A DNA stretch of 64,000 nucleotides, taken from Grifola frondosa (Eukaryota; Basidiomycota; Agaricomycetes; Polyporales; Grifolaceae). Numbering within the stretch: position 1 is the stretch's first letter; every line of letters starts with the position of its first letter. Positions 48,268-60,436 of this stretch are shown here, in pieces. The notes beneath the pieces are model-generated. The model was not told the origin of the DNA. It saw only the letters and a program-made list of their open reading frames with translations, and searched no databases. Both the position numbers and the translations under genes were made by a program. The stretch is from contig LUGG01000007.1 in assembly GCA_001683735.1 (NCBI GenBank), forward strand, positions 310,001-374,000, given 5' to 3'.

Positions 48268-50433
48268 ATGTCCACACTTTGCCCTTCCGACAATACCGCA
48301 GCCATCGACCAGGCGAGTTTCTGGACGCCAAATGGGCTTGATTGGGACGCCCACCGAATAGGATGGGTGGTTTCTGGAGCTTGTGCTCTTGTTGTACGTT
48401 CACCTTTCACCAGCGATCGGGAGAGGAATCTTCATGCATGGTGAACTTTTAGACCGTCATTCTGACTGCAATAAACGTCTCTCAACATTGTCTGTGAGTA
48501 TTTTGTCATATTCTCGCACACGTGTAGTCTAAACTTTGAACTATCACTGTGCAGACACTACACAAATCGTGGCGAGCAACGACAAATGTGCGATCTTGCC
48601 TACGTTGTGGTTAATCTCCGTTTGACTGACTTTGCGTAGCCTGCGAATATTATACATGCCCGCCGTCTATGCCATCATTTCCTTCTTTTCTTACAGGTAC
48701 TTCCGGAGTTATACCTATTATGATCTCATCGAGACAGGTGCGTTCTTTCCTTATGTTTAACGCATCGTTGCTCATCCAAATTTTCAGCATACGAGGTACG
48801 AGATATGACTGTTTTCCTTGAATGTTACTGAAGTATAAGGCAGTCTGTTACCCTCAGTGCTTTCCTGTGAGTCTTCTATCAAATGCTACCGTACGGAAGT
48901 TTGAATGGTCCATTGCAGCCTCCTCCTCATCGAGTTCGTCGCGGCAACTGCGGTTGGACATGACATTAACAATGCAATCATTCTCACAAAGACAAGCAGA
49001 AGCTCCCGCTACCAGTAAAGTACCAAGATCTTCGTTCTGTCTCATCCTCATAACCCTATCTTTAGTTCTGTTGTGGCGGTACAGACCAACAAAAGTGGGC
49101 GTATCTTCCACTGCAATATAGGCGTATACTTACCCCACTCTTCTAGGCATATTTCATGTATACTTTGAAGGTAACCGACACTCATGGTTCTTTAGTGTTT
49201 GCTGACTTGTGCATCAGTGGTCTGTACTCCAATACGTCATCCTGCGACCCTGTGAGTCGCGTTTCTTGCTCGCCCGCTTTTCACCTGCTAACGCGCCAAT
49301 CAGTGCTCTCTATAGCAGGGATTATTTGCCAGAAACTCGGTGTCTTGTGCGAGTCAGGCTCGTGGAGCTTCCGCACCGCCAAAGCATACATTACCGTGAT
49401 TGATGGTGTTAGCATAACGTGTGTAAGACATATTTATAGTTGCTCGTTGTGACTAATGGTGGTATAGAATTGCGCTGTACGGATTGTTCCTATTTTATGG
49501 ACTGACGAAGGAAGAGCTGCAGGGCCGGCGCCCGCTTGCGAAGTTCCTTGCCATCAAGTTGATCGTTATGTTTACATTCTACCAAAGCCTCGTTGTAAGT
49601 CAGCTTGTCGTAGTATGGTATTCCTTGGTGCTAACCTGGCGATGACATAGTTTGATGCGCTTGAGGGAAGGGTGATCCATGGTATGAATGTTTCATATGC
49701 TTTGTAGCGCCGCTCACATGTTCTGCAGCGACCCAGTATTGGACATTGACCAATATTGCGGATGGCCTGAATGCGCTTACGATCTGTATTGAGGTGCGGC
49801 TCATTGCTTGCTGGAAATTCGTGGTTTTTTGTTTTTCTGACGCGGGTATAGATGGTATTCTTCTCCGCGTTCATGATATGGGCGTATGGCTGGGGCGAAT
49901 ACAAGATCAAGGGCGAGCCAAGGACAAGTGTCTGGCGGCCGCTCTGGGATAGGTGCGTTTTCGTGATGGACATCGTACGACTATTTTGCTCACGTCTCGC
50001 GCGCCTTCAGCATCAATTACTGTAAGCCCCCCTTTGCCTCGTCTATGGTCATCTAACCTCTCTTACAGCCGACTTCGCGATCGAAATTGCGGGCTCGCTC
50101 AAGTTCTTCGTCGACTACTTCCGCGGCAAACCATACGCGCATGGCCCGCGTGTCAAGGTGATCGACGGCGAGGGCAAGACGCACACGAGGGTGGACTTCG
50201 GCGAGGCGTTCGGTGTCGCGCCGCACCCATACGACCCGCGGAGCGCGAGTGAGTCCTCCGGTGTTGGCGTCCCTCCGCGGGTAAGCTACGACGAGAATAT
50301 CAGACTAGCGCCATATTCGTATGGAAGACCCGGCGCGGGCGAAGACTCGAGCTCGAGCTCCAGTGGCGCGTCAAATGTGCAGTATGATGTCGAGGCGGCC
50401 AGAAGAGGCAGCGGCTCGCCGAAGTTGAGTTGA
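48268..50433 (+). CDS. TMEM184 / organic solute transporter alpha (DUF300) membrane protein
   Basis: Seven-pass membrane protein of the OST-alpha/TMEM184 family, found in vacuolar or endosomal membranes in fungi; transport role not proven. Starts MSTLCPSDNTAAIDQASFWT at 48268. Then come HRIGWVVSGACALV, the first membrane segment, MPAVYAIISFFSYRYFRSYT (about 48660), AYESVTLSAFLLLLIEFVAA across three short introns, YRPTKAYFMYTLKWSVLQYV (about 49080-49240), LSIAGIICQKLGVLCESGSW, LYGLFLFYGLTKEELQGRRP and KFLAIKLIVMFTFYQSLVFD. Near 49066-49076 the expected FCCWRYRP needs one more base. The cytosolic tail (50100-50430) has PYAHGPRVKVIDGEGKT and a poly-Ser stretch, ending at 50433. Many short introns, all GT-AG where checked. 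Confidence 0.88.
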
Positions 50434-51265
50434 GAGTGGCCATAGAGACGGCCTGTTTGTATCTACGCTGTTGTGTTACTTTATCATCTCTGTTTCTTCG
50501 CTATGTTGTCATCAGCTTTTTTTGCTTTCATGGACATCAGTTATCCTGTAAACCCTCCCCATGGTTGCCCTATCCATCAGCTGAGATGAGATGAAAGATC
50601 GCGTACCGACGCCCATTCATACCGATGGGTGGCGCAATTCTGCAGTGGTCGTCAACGGTGTACACTCGGGGATCAAAGAACATTAATAACATGAGTCGAA
50701 CTACATGGCACCGACGTAATATCAAACAACCGATTCCAAAAGACCAAAAAGACCGTAAACAGCAAAGGTGGGTGCCAGGGCGATAAAGGAAGGTGCACAT
50801 TATGGGTGCAGAACCAAGACTATGCGATCGTCGACGACGGCCAGTCAGGAGTGAAGAGGGGTTGCGCGGGTGTTAAATAAGGTAAATAGAGGGAGGGTAT
50901 CTAGAAACGACGCTGTCGTCTGGGGCAAGCGTGCAGACAAAGGGAAACACCAACCAAATAAAATTCTTGAGATTATCAGTAACACATCGCGGATTTCACG
51001 AACGCAGATGGAGAAATACCAGAAGCCAAGAAACCGCGGGAGACGAGGGAGGAAAGAGATGTAGGATAGAAGAAAATCCAATGATAATTCACACACCCGA
51101 AAGAGTCGGGAGCAAACATCCGCCGTCATCATCGTTCATCTGCCACTAACACAACGGTGAACGTCGCCACACTAGAAATCCTACAACCTGCAAGAAGGGA
51201 AAAGGGGAGACATGCCGCCGACGGATGAGGCGAGGGATCATTCCACCGTTTCAGATATTTATTGC
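50434..51265. other. convergent 3' region
   Basis: About 830 bases between the stops of two convergent genes. It holds untranslated ends and no supported gene. Confidence 0.4.
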
Positions 51266-52885
51266 TTACTCGGCAGTACCGACGTAAGCATCTTCATCGT
51301 CATACCGACTGTACTCGGTCGGAGCCATGCTCTTCCTGTTGATCGGCGTAGTGGGGTACATCGACTCCGGGGATACGGGACCTGTCGTCGGTGAATAGAG
51401 TGTGCGCATGCCATTGCCGTTGTAGTTCGCCGTTGGAGCAGGCAAGGCGGGTGAGGCAATGGTCGGCGAACCCAGGGCGCGACGTTCCGCGTATGCACGA
51501 AGCATCTCGTCAGGAGACATCATGTTTGCGGGCATCGGCTGCATGGGCATGATGCCTACGATGGACGACTTGGGCTGATGAGTCGGGGAGGGCGGAGTGG
51601 GAAGCTGGGCCTGCGCCTCAAACAAAAGCTTGTCTTTACCCGCCTTTTCCTCGCCGCCAGTGCGCATCACTGGATTACAATCAGAACAATCAAATTGGGA
51701 TTTGAGGACGCTAATGAAACTCACTGCTCAAAGCCGGCATCACCTCGTCGACGCTGGGCGGGCTGTAGCCTCCTCGCCATTCATGCGCACACGTATGTCC
51801 TCAGCCGTGAGAGAGAACGGACCCGCTGTCTGAACGGGGGACAGGATCGGCGATGCACCTCCGGAGCTTCCACTCTCCTGAAGCACGGGAACGGGGGGAC
51901 ATGACCGGTATGGAACGCGCGGGTGCGACGAGATTCCGCGGAGGGACGGGGATCAGCAGCGAAAGAAATGCGAGAAACACGTTCGCCGACGTTGGAGGTC
52001 CGAGCGCCAGGACGGAGTTGGCTCATCTGAGGACCCTCCGTACCAGTGAGATCGAACATACCGCGAGCACCGATGCCTGCCTGGCCGCCCTCTACCGCAA
52101 CTGTGCTGGAAGGGCGGATGGCCCCGAAAGAGAACGACGACGCACGGTTGCTGCCATCTACTGCCATGCTCGCGCGTATCGCGGCTTTCGCACCGGCAGG
52201 AACATCGACTTCCAGTCAGTGGAGATAGTAGACATGCGCTTGTCGATAGCCTGGCTGAATCGCTTGCGCTGCTTCCTGCCCTTGGCGCGACTGTATTTGA
52301 TATATGCCCACGCGACGAGAGCAGCGATGACCAGCAGCGGGATGATGACTGCCGCGGCAACTTTTCCCTTCGACTGCTGCTGCTCTTTGTGGGGACATTG
52401 TTGACCTTTTCAATACTACCGGCAACAGCACTGTTGGTCGCGGTGCCAGAGTACGTCGCCGTGAAAACGGGGCCCGCGGGCATGGTGGCGAGGAAAGGGG
52501 GAGTTCCCGAAGCGACGATGGCCAGCTGAAGGTTAACAGATGCAGAGGAATTCCACCATCCGGTTTGTAAGGTTGCCGAGTAGCTCCCAGTACTGAAGTC
52601 AACGGTCTGCCATTCATGAATGCGGGGCTGAGAGGCGCTCGGAGCATAGAGGTAGATGTCGACAGCGGTGGTGTTCATGCAAGACACGTCCCATGATATG
52701 TTCACCGGAGAGCTGGCATCGATGGACTGCCCTGCGGTGGGGTTCTTGTAGAAACCACCAGAAGAGCAAGCTGGTGGGGTGTTACTATGCTTTCAGATCT
52801 CATTGCAGAGAGACTTACCGTCGCGTTTACCATGGGCGAATGCAGCGGCGAGACCCTTGTGAACGTGAGTGAATCCTCTCTTCAT
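51266..52885 (-). CDS. single-pass surface protein with Kre9/KNH-like ectodomain
   Basis: Start 52885 gives MKRGFTHVHKGLAAAFAHGK; the intron after KRD joins to ACSSGGFYKNPTAGQSIDAS, then SPVNISWDVSCMNTTAVDIY and TGWWNSSASVNLQLAIVAS, an immunoglobulin-like fold pattern common to fungal Kre9/KNH-type wall proteins. One membrane helix follows, KVAAAVIIPLLVIAALVAWA (about 52330), then a basic stop-transfer RAKGRKQRKR. The long cytosolic tail is Ser/Pro-rich with SPVQTAGPFSLTAEDIRARM and ends YVGTAE at 51266. Two single-base losses are apparent: near 52368-52386 (before the membrane segment) and in a C run at 51890-51900. The role could be wall sensing or anchoring; the tail suggests signalling rather than a GPI anchor. 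The N-terminus is not a strong signal peptide. Confidence 0.68.
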
Positions 52886-53278
52886 GATACCTGAGTTCTT
52901 GAATCCTATAAATGAGCGTGCGGGAAGGAATGAAGGGGAAATGAACGGCAGGGAGAGGCGGGGAGGCGGGACGATAGAGAGCGGCTGCCAAATGGCTGGG
53001 CGGTTTCCCTTCTGTTTGCCCGATGCGTAGTTATTTTATCACTCCGATACACTCCGCAACGTAAATATTCCATCTCCGAATTATTGAAGCTAAGTGCATC
53101 ACTGTTGGAAATGCTACAAAACCATAATGTCTTTCACAACAGTGCTCCATGCTGACAACGAGAAAGGTTCAGCTGTAGGCATTCTCGTCTGCACAGTAAA
53201 CAATAACATGCAGAGTCACTAGCACATATAACCGGTAGTCTCGTATGTGGAACGCGATTGCGCCGAAACAGGAACATT
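52886..53278. other. intergenic region
   Basis: About 390 bases between two minus-strand genes: 3' end of the PARP-UBC gene on the right, promoter of the surface-protein gene on the left. No coding signal. Confidence 0.4.
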
Positions 53279-56200
53279 CTACCTCGCAAGTCTATCCAAT
53301 CCTTGAGGAATCTGCATCCGAGTTAAGCATCAATGTCCTGGAATGTCGGTGAAAGACTCTTACCTTCCAGTGATGTGCGTTTGCCGCTCTCTTGAAACCT
53401 TGAAGTGCCTCCGACATACTATAAGGACTGGCAAGTATATTAATTTGACGTCACATGCTTATTATACGAAAAAGACTGACCTATCCCAATTCTGAGAAAG
53501 CCTTGCTGGACGAGGCTCCAGATTAGAGATAGCGAGTCTGATCTGGAGAAGGATCGCAGAGATGCTGAATTATGGACAGTAAGAATCGATAGCAGCAAGG
53601 ACACAATAATGCTTGCCTGTAGCTGGGCAGCCATCCTAGGGCACATCAATTCGTTATCAACAATGCATTTGAACATGCTGCTTGCTCACCATCAGTGGTC
53701 AGTAAGTCCATGCACATAGACCCTCCTAAACGAAACTTAGTACGATCAAGTGTGACTAAGCGAAGTTCGAAAGCTACCTCCAGTGACATGTCCTCCTCCA
53801 CCCTGTGCAGCAGGGACTGTCAGCACTACTAGCTATACGCATGACAGCCTTGATACTCACCTGAATGAAAGGCAGGAACCGAGGCTTGAGGATGCGGAAG
53901 AATGGCGGCTCGTGTGGAAAAGTAGGTGGGAACCGGATTTCAAACACGAGCGAGTTCACGCCTCTGACATACCCATTCAATCAGTATACCGATTTGACAG
54001 CAATGCATCTGCTCTGACGCACCGTGTACTCATATCGTTCGCGATCGGGAGTTCGTTCTCAAACGAGTGCAGTTCTACTATCCATTGGAATAGGTTGTCA
54101 CCGATGAGTTCGGGTGGCATGTACCACCCTAGATCCCTAAGACACTTCGCGGAAGACTGTTCTTTGAGCATGGCCTTGAGTTCCCTCTGTAACGCCCATC
54201 GTAGCCGTAGGAGAGGCCTCGACAGGCGGTGGCATGAGATGCTCGACAGTCGCTCTCACCCACTCAGGATCATGCGTCCAGTCATCAGCCGGCCCTTCTT
54301 GCGCAGAAGCAGGCTGCGATGAAGATTGCTCGCCAACGTCGCCATTTGTGAAGATACCGGCGTCATCATCGTCATAGTCAATTTCAAAGTACTCGTGGCG
54401 CCGCGCAGCCAAGACCTTCTCTAGCTTGTAAGATGGCTCGGGAATCTGGATAGGTTTGTTGGCAAGAGTAGTGGGGTGCTTTGGATCGAAGGACACGAAA
54501 GGAATGCCATCAGCAATATTTCCGTCACCATCCGAGCCTGGAGCTGGACCATCGGCAGACTTGACCAGCAAGTAGCGGCTGAAAATGAACATCATGTTTG
54601 CAGCGATTGAATGACTTCGTGACGTTTCTTACCAGACAATCCACTCCGTATCGGCAACGACCAAGAACGGGCTTTGGCTCACAAATCTCGAAGGTAGATT
54701 TACTATCTCCGCAAGAGCGACACAACTAACAATCCTTGCGCAGCTTTTTCTCCAAGATGTTCTGGCCGGAGCGGCATATGTCGACATGGAGTAGTTGCCA
54801 TCTTTAGCGAAGTATACGCCTATATGTAGTGGTCGACGTCAGAACTCGGAGGAAGAGGAAAGCATATGTACCATGGCCATGTGCTCGCCCGTTGGCTATC
54901 TGATCCTTCTTCCACCATAGGCCATGTCGAATGATCTGCAAGGGAGGGTCAGAGACAAGCTACAATGTATGGTGCAACACGCACCGAATGCCAATTCTTT
55001 GCGTGGGACCCGTGGAAAGCCTGCAGATGAAGTAGGTCAGCCATCGCTACCAAATAAGCGCATGGTTGCACACACGTATAGGGATGGATATTGGCAAGCA
55101 TTCGGATCTTGTGTTTTGGCTTGATTTATAGCAGTCATAAATTTCGCCTCTGCATCGGCGCCCCGACACTGAAACGGAATTGTCGCCAGATGGAATCTGA
55201 TTTATTTTGGAATAAGAAAAAAAAATGTCAGAACACTCGTGAGAAACTCGCCAATATTCTGTACGCGATCCTCCTCGGAATGCAATTCTTCAATATGTGA
55301 TGTGCAAGAGGCAACAACCCAACGGAGAATCAACCACGAAGCCTCAGGGACAGACGCATCCATGTTTCTCAATCTAGGCTTTGTTATCCCTGCTTTAGTT
55401 GGCTTATCTAGGTACTTCTTTATGTCCATAATCTGAAACCATCCAATTAGCGACAATGTTAATTAGATCGCCGAGAAAGCGGTGTTCACCGGAGGTATGC
55501 AATCAATCAGGTCTACTATTACTGCACGCATCTGAATGACGGACCTCTTTAGCATCACGAATTATATCACGACGAAATATAAGAGAACCTGAGCAAGATC
55601 CAGTTTATCAAAATCGTGCAGTCCGTCCGGGCTCTCAGCGGGGTTAGGTGGAGGCCCTATCTTGCAATGCACACGAAGACCCATGCCCACTGGTAGAGGA
55701 GCATCCAGTGACGATTCAGCAGCAGCAATATAAGCCAGTGATACGAGAAGATCAATGGCTGCTGGATTTGTACGGATCTCGTACTGCATGGATGATGTAA
55801 GCGAGAAAATTCTTCCATACTGACAAGAGCCAGACTCACCTCGAGTGACGGTCCTCGATTGAGATTGTAGTATTGATATGTACACAGCTTGGAGTCACAT
55901 ACGTATGGCTTGAGCACCTCGAGACTACTCTGGAGCTTGCCATGGCATACGAGACAGTACCGAGGGCAGAGCTGGGAATTAAAGTAAATACATTAGAAGA
56001 CCCCAAAGATAGAGATAAACATACTGTCAATCGCCGGATGAGATAACAAAACGCCAACAAGGGAAAGTTGAGATGATCAGGCGGCTCGCGGACAAGAAGT
56101 GGATCAGGAGGTAGAACGTAGCTGCTCGCCAACTCCGCTTCTTCTTCATCAGCTGCTTTAATTTGCTGCCACAGAAACGATCAGCATAGCAGAAGATGGC

Positions 56201-57858
56201 AGGCTAGCGACTTGCCTTCCGCATGCTCTTCATAATATCCTGTGGCTTCTTCTGCAGCCTCTCAGCCTCCCAGCATAAGACTTCGGCGCCTGCCCATCCC
56301 AAGTCGTATTGTATCCTCAATTGCACGACACTTAGGAAATAATTATCCAGCAGGGCTTCCAGAGATGAGCTCAAGCTGAACGAATGGAAGCCTTCTTCGT
56401 CTTCAAGCTCGGGTTCGGACTGTACGCCAAACGATAATTCGATGTCATCAAGGTCCTCTGACACATATTGGGGCATCTCCGTGAGATGTGTCTCGCTTTC
56501 AAATTCTTCTTTCAGCCCAAATCTGCGCACAACGTCCGCGGCATGCTCCTTCTGGGGCTTATATCCAGAGGTAAGGCCCACCCGAAACAGCGGGGAGACA
56601 CCCCGTGCAACCGCTTCAGGACGATATGCGCCATCCCCGTGCAAGAGAGGATACGTTCCCCTCAATCCCGCGATGAGCAGTGTCAAGTGTTGAGTTCGAG
56701 ATAGCAGGCGGCGATCCCAAGCCATGAGAGCACGCGGTGGTATGCATTCAGCTAGGGAGATGACGGGAAGAGACACAGAGAGCGCAAACTCGTCAATGCC
56801 GAAACGAATGAAGCCTGGTCGGTAGTTGCAAGCCACCACTTCATTGAAATCGCTGACGATTTTCACTGATCGTAAATTTGTAAGGGAGGACGAACGCGAA
56901 GGATACGCACCGTTGCAAGACGGATTTGTCGATGTCGCTCGTCTCAAGAGCGACGATACCAAAGTCGTCATCTAAATACTCATCATCAATGTCGGACTCT
57001 TCGTCGACGTTTTCATCGATATCTGCGTCGACATCTCCCGCATCTTGTGATTGATGATTTTGAAGGCGACGACTCAATGCGGTTCGCTTGGCCAATTGTG
57101 ACAACAATCTCGTAAATAATTCTTTTATAGTGCGAGACCCTTCCTCATGAATGGATTCTATGATGGGCGAAATCGATGGTGGCACATTATCGTCTTGAGA
57201 GAAACAGAAGAAGGTATGGTCATTTGGATATTCAGATGTGTCTAAGATAAAGACTGTGTCAGATCATTCGCAATTTAACATACATCACTACTGCATAAAT
57301 CACGAATTCCACGACAAAGTCACAACTTATGAAGCGGCTTCGTGGAGCGTCACTAGTAGCTCCGATTCCAGACCATTCGCCAACCATTGTAGTGCTCAAG
57401 AAGTTTGCTTACCTGAAGCCATCAAGTTGAGCGACACCAGACGTTCTCCGCTTGCATGGTAGATGGTGCAAACAAATGAGCCCTCATCATCACCATTATC
57501 CAAGCCTGAGACCATGCACATTAAGAGCTGAACGTTGCAAAAATGTTACCAACGTACGTCTGAGTTGAAGTCCTTGCACTTCAAATACTTGCTCGCAGCA
57601 CTGCTTCATCTCGTTGAGATCGGCCAAGAATCTGCGCCGACCTTTGAGAGGGGCTACTGCTGCCTTGGAACCGCTGGGAGTCGAGACGTCTTTCACTTGG
57701 TTGTTCATTGTTGGGACAATAGGAGCTGGTGATGGAGCGGATGATGCTGCGGCAGGGATACCCTGCGGCTGAGAGGTCTTCTGGCGCTTCGACGCACGTT
57801 GTGCTTCCTGAGAATCCTCCGTAGCTAGAAAGACAATTCCAGAGCGCAGTCTGGACAT
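53279..57858 (-). CDS. PARP - ubiquitin-conjugating enzyme fusion
   Basis: Combines an ADP-ribosyltransferase domain with an E2-like UBC domain. Start 57858: MSRLRSGIVFLATEDSQEAQ with a basic KRQK patch, likely a nuclear signal. Exons include DNGDDEGSFVCTIYHASGER, an acidic VDADIDENVDEESDIDDEY segment (about 57000) and a long middle part (VSLPVISLAECIPPRAL, FSLSSSLEALLDNYFLSV, CPRYCLVCHGKLQSSLEVLK). The PARP core follows: AFHGSHAKNWHS (about 55010), RHGLWWKK, GRAHGHGVYFAKDGNYSM and CRYLLVK (about 54570). HG.YFA..YS is the PARP triad region; a non-Glu third position suggests mono-ADP-ribosylation. The UBC part has FPPTFPHEPPFFRILKPRFL and GGGSMCMDLLTTDGWLPSY with the active-site Cys (about 53680), ending LDRLAR at 53279. 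A base is missing at 55150-55161, and one intron is GC-AG (53565-53616). Architecture known from fungi; function unknown. Confidence 0.87.
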
Positions 57859-58088
57859 CGCTGACCTCGTATTAAGCGTCTGGTGTCGTTTGTGCGAGGC
57901 AATTTACCTAACGTTGAATGCCGAGTATCAAGGACGTCGTGGTCAGCCACACTGCCTGAGGGGTGGCTGAAAGTACGCGATATGTCACGCGTGACATTTC
58001 GTGATCGTAATACGTAAGTTTGCGAAACCGAAGCTGCCACCCTCCTCCAGGCCTATTTTTTATTCTTCTTTGTCAACTCGAGATCTTC
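57859..58088. promoter_or_regulatory. short divergent promoter PARP-UBC / HAS1
   Basis: Only 230 bases separate the two ATGs, so the genes share an upstream region. TCACGCGTGACA occurs at about 57987-57998, a palindromic element with ACGCGT (MluI cell-cycle box core), which might act on both genes. Inference only. Confidence 0.4.
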
Positions 58089-59918
58089 ATGACTGAAGGC
58101 AATTCTACGGAGTCGTTGGACGCGAATAAGAATTCATTCTCTACCCTTGAACTTTCCAATGCGACAGAGAAAGGTTTGGAGGACATGGGCCTCGTGAACA
58201 TGACACCGATACAAGCAAAAGCCATCCCCGTACTGCTTGCTGGAAAGGATGTCCTTGGTGCAGCGCGTACAGGATCAGGCAAAACTCTGGCATTTTTAAT
58301 TCCAGCGATAGAACTACTGCACCGTTTGAAGTTTAAGCCGATGAACGGTGTGTTTCATTTGCTTGTGGCGTCTTCAAGCTTGAGTGATCTGACTTGATAC
58401 AAGGCACCGGAATTATTATCATCTCGCCCACAAGAGAATTAGCCCTTCAGATTTTTGGCGTTGCCAAAGAACTAATGCAATATCACTCCCAAACTTGTGG
58501 TCTCGTTATGGGCGGAGCCAAGATGGGGGCTGAAAGCCAGAGACTTGCGAAGGGCGTTAGTCTTCTCGTCGCGACCCCAGGCAGACTGTTAGACCATCTT
58601 CTGGTGAGTGGGCCTTGGTGTACAGGCAGCAAATTTTTCCATCTCAAAACCGCACTGTTGATTTTAGCACACCGAAGGCTTTATATTCCGTGCGTATGAT
58701 GTTGCCCAGATTGAAATTCGATTTTGAGACTCTTGCGACAGGAAATCTCAAAGCTCTCGTCATCGATGAGGCGGACAGGATCTTGGAAATTGGGTTTGAA
58801 GAACAAATGAAGCAGATTATCCGAATTCTTCCTGGTAAGCAACTCATGATTCCTTTGCGCCCGGTAACACTCTCAAATAATAAATGTTTCAAGAAAATAG
58901 ACAATCGATGTTGTTCTCCGCTACACAAACGACCAAAGTGGCAGATCTCGCCCGTATGTCGCTGCGGCCTGGTTCCATTCGTATTGACATCGATGGGGAG
59001 GAGCGAACAAGTACTGTCGCTACTTTGTCCCAAGGATACGTTGTCTGTCACTCGGACCAACGCTTCCTCCTCCTCTACCCTTCCTACGCAAAAATAGAGC
59101 TAAGAAAATGGTCATCTTTTTCTCTAGCTGTAATTCGGTAAAATATCATGCGGAACTGCTCAATTACATTGATGTCCCGGTCTTAGAACTCCATGTAAGG
59201 AGCCTTTTTTTCAGAGCGGACTTGCGTGACTAAAATATACATGCAATTTACAGGGAAAACAAAAGCAAGAGAAACGGACTAATACATTCTTCGAGTTCGT
59301 CAATGCCGCTTCTGGCATCCTCGTGTGCACGAACGTCGCCGCGCGAGGTCTCGATATCCCCAAGGTCGACCGGATTTCAATTCGATCCTCCAGATGACCC
59401 GCGTGATTACATCCACCGTGTTGTCGAACAGCTCGTGCAGGGAATGTCGGCAAAAGCTTGTTATTCCTGCTCGAAAGCGAGCTTGGCTTTTTGAGGTATT
59501 TGAAGGAGGCCAAAGTGCCACTGAATGAGTATTCATTCCCGCAGAATCAGATCGCCAATGTGCAATCACAGGTACGTGTCTCAGCCTCTCAGATAGGTCC
59601 ATACAAACTCTGACTCGTATTTTTCAGCTTGAGAAGCTCATCCAGAACAACTTCTACCTGCACCAATCCGCGAAAGATGGCTACCGCGCGTATCTGCAGG
59701 CATACGCCTCTTATTCGCTTAAACAGGTATTTGACATCAATGCGCTTGACCTGGCGAAGGTCGGGAAGTCGTTTGGATTCGCAGTGCCGCCGAGGGTAGG
59801 TGTGAATGTTCTGGGTGATGGGAAGGCAGATGGGGCGAGTAAAGCAAGGTATAAGAGAAACAGGAATAAGGACGATGTCGATAAGGACTGGTTCAGAAAA
59901 CGTTCAAAGAAGGTTTAA
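58089..59918 (+). CDS. HAS1: DEAD-box RNA helicase Has1 (two apparent frameshifts)
   Basis: Nucleolar ATP-dependent RNA helicase for 60S and 40S ribosome assembly. Start 58089: [20 protein letters not shown]. Motifs: Q-motif [13 protein letters not shown], motif [10 protein letters not shown] (about 58265), PTRELALQI (58430), [12 protein letters not shown] (58570-58600), DEAD box as [17 protein letters not shown] (58760), [13 protein letters not shown] (58920), then the helicase C part with [13 protein letters not shown] (59335-59370). Near 59372-59381 the frame changes before [15 protein letters not shown], and one G is missing at 59418-59424 before [17 protein letters not shown]. The end matches Has1: [20 protein letters not shown] and a basic tail RSKKV at 59918. 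The N-terminus is shorter than usual, without the long acidic extension. The frame changes are probably assembly errors since the gene is essential. Confidence 0.9.
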
Positions 59919-60436
59919 AGCACACGTCCCGCCACCTGTAAATATCCACCCTGTTATTAGCTTATCTACCTACCTACCCAATGTTCAACCAGTCTTCCCT
60001 TACTAGCTGGAGACGTCCTAAAATTCGCGTTTCTTCATGTTTGCAAGATCAGAATGAACACTATACAGCGGATTTGGGCAACAGTTCGTCATGTATGTAG
60101 AGAGCGGTTGATCATTGGGTATGGGTACAATACACTTTGAAGCCGTTTTACTTTGTGCTGGTAAAACCGTGAACTGGCCAAGCGGTATTCGTCCACGGCG
60201 TACACCTTACATGAAACAAGACTTTCCTGTACGACAGTCCAATAAACAACGAGAAGTAGTGTAAAATGATATACAAAGCTTGTATGAGACGGGAGCGGCT
60301 GGAGAAAGACATAGCTGGCGCGGAAGAGATGGTGTTAATACATGCGAGGGAAGATGAGATGGAAGATGTTCGGCGGACAGAAGGCGCGAGGGAAGGCATA
60401 AAATGCGATGCAGAGACCATCGACGGAGTGGCCACG
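59919..60436. other. convergent 3' region
   Basis: About 520 bases between the stops of the helicase and kinase genes. The kinase 3' end may reach further left than shown if a base is missing at 60511-60524. No other feature. Confidence 0.35.
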
